Assembly: GCA_002359635.1 (NCBI GenBank)
Contig: DENJ01000074.1
Location: forward strand, 43,531 to 52,278
Length of the DNA stretch: 8,748 nt
From: Burkholderiales bacterium UBA2647
Lineage (GTDB): Bacteria; Pseudomonadota; Gammaproteobacteria; Burkholderiales; Burkholderiaceae_E
Direction: 5' to 3'
The position numbers and the translations under genes were made by a program. Below, piece by piece: positions 1 through 7,100 of this stretch. Numbering within the stretch: the first letter of the stretch is position 1; the number at the start of each line of letters is the position of its first letter. The notes under the pieces are model-generated. The model made no database searches, was not told the DNA's origin, and saw nothing but the letters and a program-made list of their open reading frames with translations.

Positions 1-23
1 CAAAACGGTTTTTGCCTCAACTT

Positions 24-30
24 AAGGAGA
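24..30 (+). promoter_or_regulatory. Shine-Dalgarno of the substrate-binding protein gene
   Basis: AAGGAGA is a near-perfect ribosome binding site, five bases before ATG at 36 and two before ATG at 33. It argues against the in-frame TTG at 12, which would place the site inside the coding region. Confidence 0.75.
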
Positions 31-35
31 CCATG

Positions 36-1286
36 ATGTCAAAAGATAAGCAACAAGAAGCACTGGCTTTGATGCACTGGGTTGGCGCCCAGCAGGATCG
101 CCGAGCCTTTCTTCAACTGAGCGCTGCAGGCGCCTCGATCGCCTCGATGGCTTCGTCGGGGGTTTTTGCGCAGACGGCCACGCAGGGCGTCACCAAAGAT
201 CAGATCGTTTTAGGCCATATCGGTGACTTATCAGGGCCACTGGTTTCTTTATCAAAGCCCTCCGTCAACGGTATGCGCATGCGCGTGAAGGAAATCAATG
301 ATCAAGGCGGTATCAACGGCCGCAAGATCAAGCTCAATGTTGAGGATTCGGGTTATGACCCGAAAAAAGGCGTGCTTGCTGCGCAGAAGTTGCTCACCCA
401 AGATAAGGTTTTTGCGATGATCGGCACACTTGGTACCGTGATTTCTCTACCGACGATTCAACTGTGCGTCCAGCGTGGCGTGCCACATCTTTTTCCCATA
501 ACAGCCCATCACGGCAACTATGAACCTTTCCATAAGTTGAAGTTTGCCTCCTTCCCTCCGTATCCCGAGACCACGGCAGCAGGCCTCAAGGAGATGTTGC
601 GTCAAAAGGGCGCCAAGCGCATCGGCATTCTTTATCAAGATGACGAATTTGGCCTTGAGATTTTGCGCGGTACCGAAATGGCCCTGAAAGCGATGCCAGG
701 TACTGAATTGGTTGAAAAGACTTCCTATAAGCGCGGTGCAACCGATTTTTCCTCGCAAATGCAAAAGCTTTTGGCTGCCAAAGTCGATTTTATTGTGTTG
801 GGAACAATCATCCGCGAGACGATCGGTGCTATCGCAACCGGACGGAAAATGGGCTACGCGGGTGACTTCTTCGGATCGTCGGCCGCTTACATGCCTGCGG
901 TCGCTAAAGCTGGCGGTAAAGTGGTTGAGGGCTTTTATGCGATGTCTGAAGCGCCCACGCCGTATCGCGATGATCCCAAGAATAATAAGCTTTTAAACGA
1001 TTGGATGGATCGGTATAAAGAAGAGTACAAAGAGGACGCTGATCTTTGGTCGGTTGTTGGCTGGGTGTTGATTGATATGTTTACAAAGGCCGCTGAAAAG
1101 GCGGGGGCTGGCCTCAATACCGATAGTTTCGTGAAAGCGCTGGAAAGCAACCCCTATCCACGCACCTTCCTGGGCACGCCGGACTACGCCTGGGGTCCTG
1201 ACAAGCGACTTGGCAACACACAAATGCGTATCGCGCAAATCCAAAATGGTCGCTGGGTCACGATCAGCGACTTTCTCAAGGGATGA
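36..1286 (+). CDS. Tat-exported LivK-type ABC transporter substrate-binding protein
   Basis: Periplasmic binding protein of the type 1 (Peripla_BP_6, LivK-like) family, the solute receptor of an ABC importer for branched-chain amino acids, aromatic acids or other small carboxylates. The 416-residue product starts with a twin-arginine signal: DRRAFLQL at residues 21-28 with Arg22-Arg23, a short alanine/serine-rich core, and a likely cut after VFA (residue 45). The mature protein opens with QIVLGHIGDLSGPL and NGMRMRVKEINDQGGINGRK, the usual first-lobe motifs of the family. The second ATG (36) was chosen because AAGGAGA at 24-30 sits five bases upstream; ATG at 33 and TTG at 12 are in frame but less well spaced. 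No permease or ATPase gene is in the window, so it is either an orphan receptor or the last gene of a unit lying to the left. It converges on the catabolic operon, so feeding that pathway is only a guess; the ligand cannot be read from sequence. Confidence 0.9.
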   Translation: MSKDKQQEALALMHWVGAQQDRRAFLQLSAAGASIASMASSGVFAQTATQGVTKDQIVLGHIGDLSGPLVSLSKPSVNGMRMRVKEINDQGGINGRKIKLNVEDSGYDPKKGVLAAQKLLTQDKVFAMIGTLGTVISLPTIQLCVQRGVPHLFPITAHHGNYEPFHKLKFASFPPYPETTAAGLKEMLRQKGAKRIGILYQDDEFGLEILRGTEMALKAMPGTELVEKTSYKRGATDFSSQMQKLLAAKVDFIVLGTIIRETIGAIATGRKMGYAGDFFGSSAAYMPAVAKAGGKVVEGFYAMSEAPTPYRDDPKNNKLLNDWMDRYKEEYKEDADLWSVVGWVLIDMFTKAAEKAGAGLNTDSFVKALESNPYPRTFLGTPDYAWGPDKRLGNTQMRIAQIQNGRWVTISDFLKG

Positions 1287-1287
1287 T

Positions 1288-1758
1288 TTAGCTCACGATG
1301 TAGCTTGCTGCTCCGGTTGAGAGCAGCAAGCCCTCATCGTTATGTAATTCCATTTGGGTGGACGCGATGCGCCCACCAATTCGGGTTACTTTGGCGCTCG
1401 CCACAAAATGCCTTCCAAGCCCCGGGCGCAGATAGTCGATTCTCAAGTCAATCGTTCCAACTTTTGAAAAGCGAGCGATGACTTGCTGAGCCGACTCACC
1501 GGGATGCTTGTCGGCAATGCCCACCATCACCGCGCACCCACCGGTTGCATCAAGGGTGGCCGAGATTACGCCACCATGCAGGCGACCATAGGCAAAGTGG
1601 CCAACCAGATCTGATCGCATGTCGAAGCGAATCTGGGTTTGATCGGACCGCAGTTGCAGCACAGACAGTCCGAGGAGCTGATTAAAAGTGATATGTTTTT
1701 CGAAAATTTCAATCAGTGCCTTTTCAAAGGTCTGTTGTTCGGAGGCGGAGCGACGCAT
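1288..1758 (-). CDS. YigI/PaaI-type hotdog-fold acyl-CoA thioesterase
   Basis: Cytoplasmic hotdog-fold thioesterase of 156 residues, which hydrolyses acyl-CoA to free acid and CoA. The family signature is clear: HGGVISATLDATGG at residues 61-74, where His61-Gly62-Gly63 shapes the oxyanion site and Asp70 is the likely catalytic acid at the start of the central helix. A later strand carries TIDLRIDYLRPG (102-113), typical of PaaI/YigI proteins, and the length matches E. coli YigI. The start is the ATG at 1758; an AAGG nine bases upstream overlaps the TAA of the preceding crotonase gene, which suggests translational coupling. As the last gene of the operon it may release CoA from stalled or dead-end branched acyl-CoAs; that role is inferred from context. 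Its stop is one base from the stop of the converging binding-protein gene. Confidence 0.88.
   Translation of the reverse strand: MRRSASEQQTFEKALIEIFEKHITFNQLLGLSVLQLRSDQTQIRFDMRSDLVGHFAYGRLHGGVISATLDATGGCAVMVGIADKHPGESAQQVIARFSKVGTIDLRIDYLRPGLGRHFVASAKVTRIGGRIASTQMELHNDEGLLLSTGAASYIVS
1303..1331. terminator. Perfect 11-bp inverted repeat at the convergent gene ends (possible bidirectional terminator)
   Basis: GCTTGCTGCTC (1303-1313) and GAGCAGCAAGC (1321-1331) are perfect reverse complements separated by a 7-base loop, CGGTTGA. The stem begins 16 bases after the stop codon of the substrate-binding gene and lies within the last codons of the opposing thioesterase gene (its LLLSTGAAS residues). 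Neither strand has a clear T-run after the stem, so it is not a textbook intrinsic terminator. It could stop or stabilise the rightward transcript 3' end. On the leftward transcript it would lie inside the reading frame. Confidence 0.45.
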
Positions 1759-1767
1759 GATTGATGA

Positions 1768-1771
1768 CCTT
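1768..1771 (-). promoter_or_regulatory. Shine-Dalgarno overlapping the upstream stop codon
   Basis: On the minus strand TAAGG combines the TAA stop of the crotonase gene with the AAGG site nine bases before the thioesterase ATG. Ribosomes ending the first gene would stand on the start region of the second. Confidence 0.5.
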
Positions 1772-2621
1772 ATCGACCCTTAAAGATTGCCGGGCGCTTC
1801 TCAAGAAATGCAGTAATCCCCTCCCGACAATCTTCGGTGTTTGCTGCCTTTGCCTGAAGCGCTGCCTCGCGATCAAGCTGCTCGCTGAGGCTTGCCCCAT
1901 GGCTTTGGTTCATCGCCTCCTTGATGAGTGCATAGGCTTGCGTGGGCATCGAGGCCAAGAAGTGGCCGAGCTTCAGGCTTTCGGCCGCTAGATCGGCATC
2001 GGGCACGACCTTGTACACAAGCCCAATGCGTTCGGCTTCCTTCGCTGGCAATTTCTCGGCGAGCATGACAAGTGCGCGCGCCTTCGCATCGCCAACAAGC
2101 CTTGGCAAGAACCATGTACTACCAGCGTCTGGAATGAGTCCAATTTTTGTAAAGGCTTGCAGAAAACTTGCTGATTCAGCGCAAATAATGATGTCACCTG
2201 CCATCGCAAGACTCATGCCAGCCCCGGCGGCAATGCCATTGACCGAGGTAATGATCGGTTTGGGCATCTCACGCATACGTTGAATGACAGGATTAAACAC
2301 AAGCCTGAGCTTATCGGCCACGTTCGGTGCTGATGAGGGCGATTCGGTCAAAGCGTTTGGGGCTGCATCCGCGCTGCTTGGATGAGTTGGCGTGCTTGAT
2401 GCAAGCGCGCTGGCCGCTAGGTCTGCGCCTGCGCAAAAGCCACGACCCTCACCCGTAAGCAAAATGGCCCGAACCCTGGCATCAGATTGCGCGTCTGCAA
2501 GCGCTGCATCAAGATCGCGCATGAGATCGTCGGTCATCGCATTGAGTACAGAAGGGCGGTTGAGCCGAATCGTCAGTAGCGCCTGGTCTTGGGCAATCAA
2601 AAGATTTTGACTTTGTGTCAT
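1770..2621 (-). CDS. PaaG-type enoyl-CoA hydratase/isomerase (crotonase superfamily)
   Basis: Crotonase-fold protein of 283 residues. The first oxyanion-hole motif is GRGFCAGADL (59-68), the second NGIAAGAGMSLAMAGDI (128-144). GLIPDAGSTWFLPR (161-174) and the C-terminal AFLEKRPAIFKGR closely resemble E. coli PaaG, the ring-1,2-epoxyphenylacetyl-CoA isomerase. Asp165 in PDAG matches the catalytic aspartate of PaaG. The two glutamates of classical crotonase (Glu144 and Glu164 in rat) are missing: by my alignment the positions hold Ser137 or a neighbour and Phe157. A double-bond isomerase, or a hydratase with a different mechanism, is therefore as likely as a plain hydratase. Residues about 71-101 are a Ser/Pro/Ala/Thr-rich insert roughly 20 residues longer than in PaaG. 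ATG at 2621 was chosen over an in-frame ATG at 2708 because GAGG lies eight bases upstream and the extra stretch overlaps the preceding gene and does not match the family. In an Atu-like pathway the slot would be isohexenylglutaconyl-CoA hydratase (AtuE); that is unproven here. Confidence 0.88.
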   Translation of the reverse strand: MTQSQNLLIAQDQALLTIRLNRPSVLNAMTDDLMRDLDAALADAQSDARVRAILLTGEGRGFCAGADLAASALASSTPTHPSSADAAPNALTESPSSAPNVADKLRLVFNPVIQRMREMPKPIITSVNGIAAGAGMSLAMAGDIIICAESASFLQAFTKIGLIPDAGSTWFLPRLVGDAKARALVMLAEKLPAKEAERIGLVYKVVPDADLAAESLKLGHFLASMPTQAYALIKEAMNQSHGASLSEQLDREAALQAKAANTEDCREGITAFLEKRPAIFKGR

Positions 2622-2629
2622 GTTGTTGG

Positions 2630-2633
2630 CCTC
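2630..2633 (-). promoter_or_regulatory. Shine-Dalgarno fixing the crotonase start
   Basis: GAGG on the minus strand, eight bases before ATG at 2621. It lies in the 59-base gap after the second dehydrogenase gene and supports the short start, since the longer frame begins inside that dehydrogenase gene. Confidence 0.6.
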
Positions 2634-2680
2634 AAAGAATGATGGAAAACATATCAACGATAATCCACAAAAAACAGCAA

Positions 2681-3862
2681 CTAAGGCATAACACCGAGTT
2701 GGCGGCATGCGAGCTCATGCATGATTTCATCGGCACCGCCACCAATCATCATGACTTTGACCTCACGGTAAATGCGTTCACTGGCACTTGAGCGCATAAA
2801 CCCCTGCCCGCCGAGTATCTGAATGGATTCATCGGCGATATCGCGCATGCATCGGGTAGCTGCGTTTTTCAGCAAAGCAATTTCACCTGCATTTGCACGA
2901 CCTCCATCCATGTCCTGGCAAAGTCTACGCGCCCAGTGCAGACATGGAAGCATCGCTTGCAGCATGGCTGAGAATTTGTGTCGAATCACTTGGTGCTGGA
3001 TCAACGGTTGTCCAAAACTTTGCCGCGACCATGCCCATGCAAGCGATTCTTCGAGACAGACCCCAGCCATGGCAAGCGCTTGCACGGCCATAAAAAGTCG
3101 CTCGGCATTGAAATTTTGCATCACAAGTTGAAACCCGCGATTTATTTCTCCGACGAGAGCGTCGTGCGGCAAATAGACATCGTCAAAAAATAGAGCGGCT
3201 GTGTCGGAGCAAAGCCAGCCTGTTTTATCCAGTGGTTGCCTACTTAGTCCCTTCGCATCGCCTGGCACGGCAAATAGTGAGATGCCTTGTGAACCCTTGG
3301 CGCCAGTTCTTGCAGCAACAAGAAGCAAGTCAGCGCGCATCCCCGAAGTGATATAAAGTTTACTACCGTTTAGCTTCCAACCTTGATCGCATGCTACTGC
3401 CTGTGTTTGTATGGCAGAAACATCCGATCCACCCGAGGCTTCGGTGACGCACAAGGAACCGATCATCTCGCCGCGAAGCAATTGGGGCAGCTCGCGAGAC
3501 TGTATGCGCTTTGACCCGGCAACCGCTAAGGGCCAAACCATGATGCTATGGCTCATCAAACCCGCAATGACGCCGCCTGCCCCAGCTTGACTGAGTCCCC
3601 AGGTGACCAAGGCTCGCGACCAATTGTCGGCCGGCGTACCCCCAAAGGCTTCAGGAAATCCAAGTCCTGTCAGTCCGAGCGTTCCTGCCTCACGGTGAAG
3701 CGATCGCGGAAGCATGCCCTCTTGCTCCCAGCGCTGAAGATTAGGCTTGATAGAGTGTTCTACAAAACGTATCGTACTCTTGTAGATAGCACGCTGCTCA
3801 TCGGTATGGTCTGGCCATTGCAGCGGATCCAGTAAGGCAAGGCTTTGGCGGGGTAAGAACAT
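2681..3862 (-). CDS. Second acyl-CoA dehydrogenase, isovaleryl-CoA-dehydrogenase-type active site
   Basis: FAD-dependent acyl-CoA dehydrogenase of 393 residues, which introduces an alpha,beta double bond and passes electrons to electron-transfer flavoprotein. Both family signatures are present: CVTEASGGSDVSA (138-150) around the flavin, and QILGGQGF (348-355) in the C-terminal helical domain. The usual catalytic Glu of the YEG motif (MCAD Glu376) is replaced by Gly375 in MIGGGADEIM; Glu254 in NAERL occupies the position used by isovaleryl-CoA and long-chain dehydrogenases. This layout suits methyl-branched substrates. It is only distantly similar to the AtuD-like enzyme two genes upstream, so it is not a recent duplicate. 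It starts four bases after the alpha-subunit stop, with AAAGGG eight bases upstream of the ATG. It has no counterpart that I recall in the Pseudomonas atu operon; it might act on a later intermediate such as 5-methylhex-4-enoyl-CoA. Confidence 0.92.
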   Translation of the reverse strand: MFLPRQSLALLDPLQWPDHTDEQRAIYKSTIRFVEHSIKPNLQRWEQEGMLPRSLHREAGTLGLTGLGFPEAFGGTPADNWSRALVTWGLSQAGAGGVIAGLMSHSIMVWPLAVAGSKRIQSRELPQLLRGEMIGSLCVTEASGGSDVSAIQTQAVACDQGWKLNGSKLYITSGMRADLLLVAARTGAKGSQGISLFAVPGDAKGLSRQPLDKTGWLCSDTAALFFDDVYLPHDALVGEINRGFQLVMQNFNAERLFMAVQALAMAGVCLEESLAWAWSRQSFGQPLIQHQVIRHKFSAMLQAMLPCLHWARRLCQDMDGGRANAGEIALLKNAATRCMRDIADESIQILGGQGFMRSSASERIYREVKVMMIGGGADEIMHELACRQLGVMP

Positions 3863-3866
3863 GGCC

Positions 3867-5870
3867 TCAGCCCTTTGATTCGATGCTAAGCAAATGCTGA
3901 CCCGAGGCTACTTGTTGCTGATCTTGTATGTGAATCTCGAGCACTCGCCCAGCCTGAGGCGCATCGACATGGTGCTGCATCTTCATCGCTTCAATTTGTA
4001 GAAGTAATTGACCTTTCTCGACGAAATCGCCAGTCTTGACCGCAAGGCCAAGTACCCGGCCATGCATTCGGCTTCGAAGCTGACGGATGCCTTGTTGCTG
4101 ACTCGCCTGTGAGCGACCCATTGGTGATCCAAGCTTCACGCTGTCGCTCAAGCCAAGCGTATCGATATGCCAATAGCCTGCTCGCCTGATGCAAAGCATG
4201 TCGATGCGTTGGTTATCAATGACCAATCGATATAAACCTTCTTGGGGATCATCGAGTCTGACATGATGCCAAGGCGCTTGTGGATCCTGATCACTTCGCA
4301 TGAGCCATGCCAAGCGACCCGCACTACGAACATCAACCCCAAAGCCACGGTCTGTTCGCTGGGCGTGAAGTTGTAGGCTTTGTCGGATCACGCTCCCGCC
4401 GTCGAGATGTCGACCCGTACTTTGAAATCCTGCTAGCTCACCGTGCGCGACGCCCAGATGGTGGAGGATGCAAGAGGCCGCAGCAAAAAACCAGCGTTGC
4501 TCTGGTTGTGCGCGTTGGCGGCTTGGCATCCAGCGCTCAAGCCATCCGATATCGTGCATGTGATCATGAGAAAAGGCAGCATGGTCGAGTGCATCGATCA
4601 GCAGTGCGCGATTGGTGATCGGACCAAGCATCTTGATCGATGCAAGGGCTCGCTGCAGACGTAGTCTGGCTTGTGATCGGTCCTTACCCCATGCGATGAC
4701 TTTTGCCATCATCGAGTCGTAGTGTGCAGGCATGTCAACGCCTGCGAGAAGGCCGTGATCGATTCGTACAGCTTCGAGTTGAGGCCAGCGGCAATCAATC
4801 AGCGGTCCAGATTGGGGAAGGCATTGCTCATCGGGATCCTCGGCACAAAGACGCGCTTCGATGGCATGCCCCTTGATACGGATGTCCTCTTGCCTTAGGC
4901 CAAGCGCCTGACCTTCAGCGACTTGCAATTGAAGTGCAATAATATCGATACCCGTTATGGCTTCAGTAACGGGGTGCTCCACTTGCAAACGCGTATTCAT
5001 TTCAAGCAAGCTGAACGAACCGTCAGGGGCGAGCAAAAACTCGACCGTTCCAGCGCCTTGGTAGGCAACCGCCTTCGCTAAACGAACTGCAGCCTTACTC
5101 ATGGCTTGCCGTACTTGGTCGCTCAAGCCTGTGGCAGGCGCCTCTTCAAGGACCTTTTGATGGCGTCGTTGGCTTGAACAATCGCGTTCATAAAGCGAGA
5201 GGACCTGACCATGCCGGTCTGCAATGATTTGAATCTCGATATGTCTTGCCTTAGTGACGAGGGCCTCAAGCAGCAACTGATCATGACCAAAGGCGCTTTG
5301 CGCTTCGGCTCTTGCGGCGTGAAGCGCAGGAAGCAGCTGCGCTGGATGTTCAACAGCCCGCATCCCTCGACCGCCGCCGCCTGCTGCAGCCTTGATCATC
5401 AGTGGGTAGCCAATCCTTTGGGCGTGCACAAGGAAGCTCTCGTCGTCTTGCGCATCGCCCTCGTAGCCTGGACGAACAGGAATGCCCAATTCAATCGCTA
5501 ATCGCCTTGCTGCCGACTTATTGCCCAATGCTTGCATTGAGGCTGCGCTTGGACCTACAAAAATGATCGAGGCCTCTTCGCAAGCCAATGCAAAGGTCGG
5601 ATTCTCAGACAAGAAGCCATAGCCCGGATGAATGGCATCAACAGCTAGCTCTTTGGCCAGCTTGATAATGGCATCGATATGCAGATAGGACTGCGAGGGC
5701 TCGGCAGGGCCTATGCGGTATGCTTCATCGGCAAGATTTATGTGGCGTGATGCATGGTCGGCATCGCTATAAATGGCGACCGTTTTGATGCCCGCAGACG
5801 ATGCGCTTTGAATAATCCTGCAGGCTATCTCGCCTCGATTAGCAACAAGCAAGCTCTTGATCTGTCTCAC
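3867..5870 (-). CDS. atuF: Acyl-CoA carboxylase alpha subunit (biotin carboxylase + biotin carrier), geranyl-CoA carboxylase type
   Basis: Alpha subunit of a 3-methylcrotonyl/geranyl-CoA-type carboxylase, 667 residues from GTG at 5870. The biotin carboxylase domain fills about residues 3-445: LVANRGEIACRI at the N-terminus, the ATP-grasp glycine loop GGGGRGM (164-170) after Lys160, RDCSSQRRHQKVLEEAPA (229-246), and EMNTRLQVEHPVTE (290-303) with the metal- and bicarbonate-binding Glu, Asn and Arg. A BT-type linker follows, which in the family docks the beta subunit. The C-terminal biotinyl domain has EAMKM with the biotinylated Lys630. Instead of the common PMPG lead-in it has RMHGRV (601-606). 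GTG was chosen because AAGG lies nine bases upstream; TTG at 5876, which overlaps the preceding TGA as TTGA, is in frame but only three bases from AAGG and would add two residues. Length fits AtuF and LiuD alike; the geranyl assignment rests on the partner beta subunit and the AtuD-like neighbour. Confidence 0.92.
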   Translation of the reverse strand: MRQIKSLLVANRGEIACRIIQSASSAGIKTVAIYSDADHASRHINLADEAYRIGPAEPSQSYLHIDAIIKLAKELAVDAIHPGYGFLSENPTFALACEEASIIFVGPSAASMQALGNKSAARRLAIELGIPVRPGYEGDAQDDESFLVHAQRIGYPLMIKAAAGGGGRGMRAVEHPAQLLPALHAARAEAQSAFGHDQLLLEALVTKARHIEIQIIADRHGQVLSLYERDCSSQRRHQKVLEEAPATGLSDQVRQAMSKAAVRLAKAVAYQGAGTVEFLLAPDGSFSLLEMNTRLQVEHPVTEAITGIDIIALQLQVAEGQALGLRQEDIRIKGHAIEARLCAEDPDEQCLPQSGPLIDCRWPQLEAVRIDHGLLAGVDMPAHYDSMMAKVIAWGKDRSQARLRLQRALASIKMLGPITNRALLIDALDHAAFSHDHMHDIGWLERWMPSRQRAQPEQRWFFAAASCILHHLGVAHGELAGFQSTGRHLDGGSVIRQSLQLHAQRTDRGFGVDVRSAGRLAWLMRSDQDPQAPWHHVRLDDPQEGLYRLVIDNQRIDMLCIRRAGYWHIDTLGLSDSVKLGSPMGRSQASQQQGIRQLRSRMHGRVLGLAVKTGDFVEKGQLLLQIEAMKMQHHVDAPQAGRVLEIHIQDQQQVASGQHLLSIESKG

Positions 5871-5872
5871 GC

Positions 5873-7033
5873 TCAATGACCTTCGCGAGCTCGCACCACG
5901 ATTCCCATGGTTTTTGCAATAATACCGAGCATCACTTCATCGGCTCCGCCCCCGATCGATCCAAGTCTTGTATCACGCCAAAATCGGTTCACGCGTGTCT
6001 CTTCGATGTAGCCCATGCCGCCCCAGAATTGAACACACCAGTCAGCGACTTCTCGGGCAACGCGCCCTGCCTTAAGTTTTGCCATTGAGGCAAGCTGTAA
6101 AACATCTTCGCCGCTTACATAAAGTTCAGTAGCGCGATAGAGCAACGAGCGCACACACTCGACTTCGGTTTGAAGTTCGGCAAGCTTGTATTGAATGAAC
6201 TGGTTATCGAGCAAGGGCTTGCCAAAGGCTATACGATCACGCAAATAATGGATCGTTTCGATAATGACATTACTTGCAGCGGCTGAACTTGCTGCAGCCC
6301 AGAGCCGTTCTTCCTGAAATTGCTGCATTTGATAAATAAACCCCATGCCTTCCTCACCAATGCGGTAGCGTTGAGGTACTCGCACTTCATCGAAATGGAT
6401 TTGGGCGGTGTCGGAGGCATTCATGCCGACTTTTTTCAACTTCTTTGCAACCGACACGCCCTTTGTGTTCATGGGCAAACAAATCAATGTCTTATTACGA
6501 TGAGCGACGCCTTCTGATGTGTTGGCGAGCAAACACATCCAATCGGCCTGTGTGCCATTGGTTGTCCACATTTTCCCACCGTTGATCACATAGTCATCGC
6601 CATCTTTGCGTGCAGTCGTCTTGATCGACGCGACATCAGATCCCGCACCTGGCTCCGAGACCCCAAGGCAAGCCACATAATCGCCACGTATCGAAGGTTC
6701 TAAGAAAAGCTTTTTGACTTCATCCGAGCCATAGCGGGCGAGTGCTGGCGTGGCCATATCGGTTTGAACACCAATCGCCATGGGAATACCGCCACAATTG
6801 ATATGGCGGAGTGCCTCTGCAAAGGCCACTGAGTAAGAGTAATCGAGACCGAGGCCGCCATGTTCTTGCGGCTTGGTGATCCCTAGGAAGCCCAGTTCAC
6901 CCATTTTCTTGAATAGCTCATGAGCTGGGAAGATTTCCGCTTTCTCCCATTCGTCGACATGAGGATTGATTTCTGTATCGATAAATTTTCTCAAGGCATC
7001 TTGGATCGCACGATGATCGGCGGTGAAAAGCAT
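5873..7033 (-). CDS. atuD: AtuD-like acyl-CoA dehydrogenase (putative citronellyl-CoA dehydrogenase)
   Basis: FAD-dependent acyl-CoA dehydrogenase of 386 residues, the length of Pseudomonas AtuD. In that pathway it oxidises citronellyl-CoA to cis-geranyl-CoA and reduces electron-transfer flavoprotein. GGLGLDYSYS (59-68), AIGVQTDMATPALARYGSDE (86-105), NGGKMWTTNGTQADWMCLLA (151-170) and YQMQQFQEERL (234-244) match AtuD closely as I recall it. The flavin signature is GVSEPGAGSDVAS (124-136), and a second is FWGGMGY (336-342). The MCAD-type catalytic Glu is absent, with Gly362 in SIGGGADEVM; Glu242 in EERL takes its place, as in isovaleryl-CoA dehydrogenase. The start is ATG at 7033, with AGGAG eight bases upstream; the frame stays open up to 7174 inside the beta-subunit gene, but that extension matches nothing in the family. 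The gene sits between the two carboxylase subunit genes, as expected if it supplies the carboxylase substrate. Confidence 0.93.
   Translation of the reverse strand: MLFTADHRAIQDALRKFIDTEINPHVDEWEKAEIFPAHELFKKMGELGFLGITKPQEHGGLGLDYSYSVAFAEALRHINCGGIPMAIGVQTDMATPALARYGSDEVKKLFLEPSIRGDYVACLGVSEPGAGSDVASIKTTARKDGDDYVINGGKMWTTNGTQADWMCLLANTSEGVAHRNKTLICLPMNTKGVSVAKKLKKVGMNASDTAQIHFDEVRVPQRYRIGEEGMGFIYQMQQFQEERLWAAASSAAASNVIIETIHYLRDRIAFGKPLLDNQFIQYKLAELQTEVECVRSLLYRATELYVSGEDVLQLASMAKLKAGRVAREVADWCVQFWGGMGYIEETRVNRFWRDTRLGSIGGGADEVMLGIIAKTMGIVVRAREGH
5880..5883 (-). promoter_or_regulatory. Shine-Dalgarno deciding between GTG and TTG starts
   Basis: AAGG on the minus strand, inside the last codons of the AtuD-like gene. 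It stands nine bases before GTG at 5870 and only three before TTG at 5876. Spacing favours GTG; the TTGA stop/start overlap favours TTG. Confidence 0.5.
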
Positions 7034-7041
7034 AGACGTGG

Positions 7042-7046
7042 CTCCT
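7042..7046 (-). promoter_or_regulatory. Strong Shine-Dalgarno of the AtuD-like gene
   Basis: AGGAG on the minus strand, eight bases before ATG at 7033. It lies in the 67-base gap after the carboxyltransferase gene and settles the start against the longer open frame. Confidence 0.7.
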
Positions 7047-7100
7047 GGTTTTTGCGTCAATTTCTTGCAGTGACTACCTTGGGGTCTTTTAGCGAAGGCT

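Noticed and set aside
2622..2680. Possible internal promoter in the 59-base gap (TTGCTG and TATGTT-like boxes on the minus strand)
   Set aside because: Matches to sigma-70 boxes are weak and spacing does not fit both together.
2622..2708. N-terminal extension of the crotonase frame beginning MPPTRCYALVAVFCG, resembling a signal peptide
   Set aside because: It overlaps the end of the dehydrogenase gene. Crotonases are cytoplasmic, and a GAGG site marks the internal ATG at 2621.
4071..4080. 10-base palindrome GCTTCGAAGC in the alpha-subunit gene
   Set aside because: A lone short palindrome inside coding sequence with no repeat partner; expected by chance.
4307..4618. 103-codon + strand open frame opposite the alpha-subunit gene
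   Set aside because: Antisense shadow of the carboxylase linker region; composition is arbitrary and no ribosome site precedes it.
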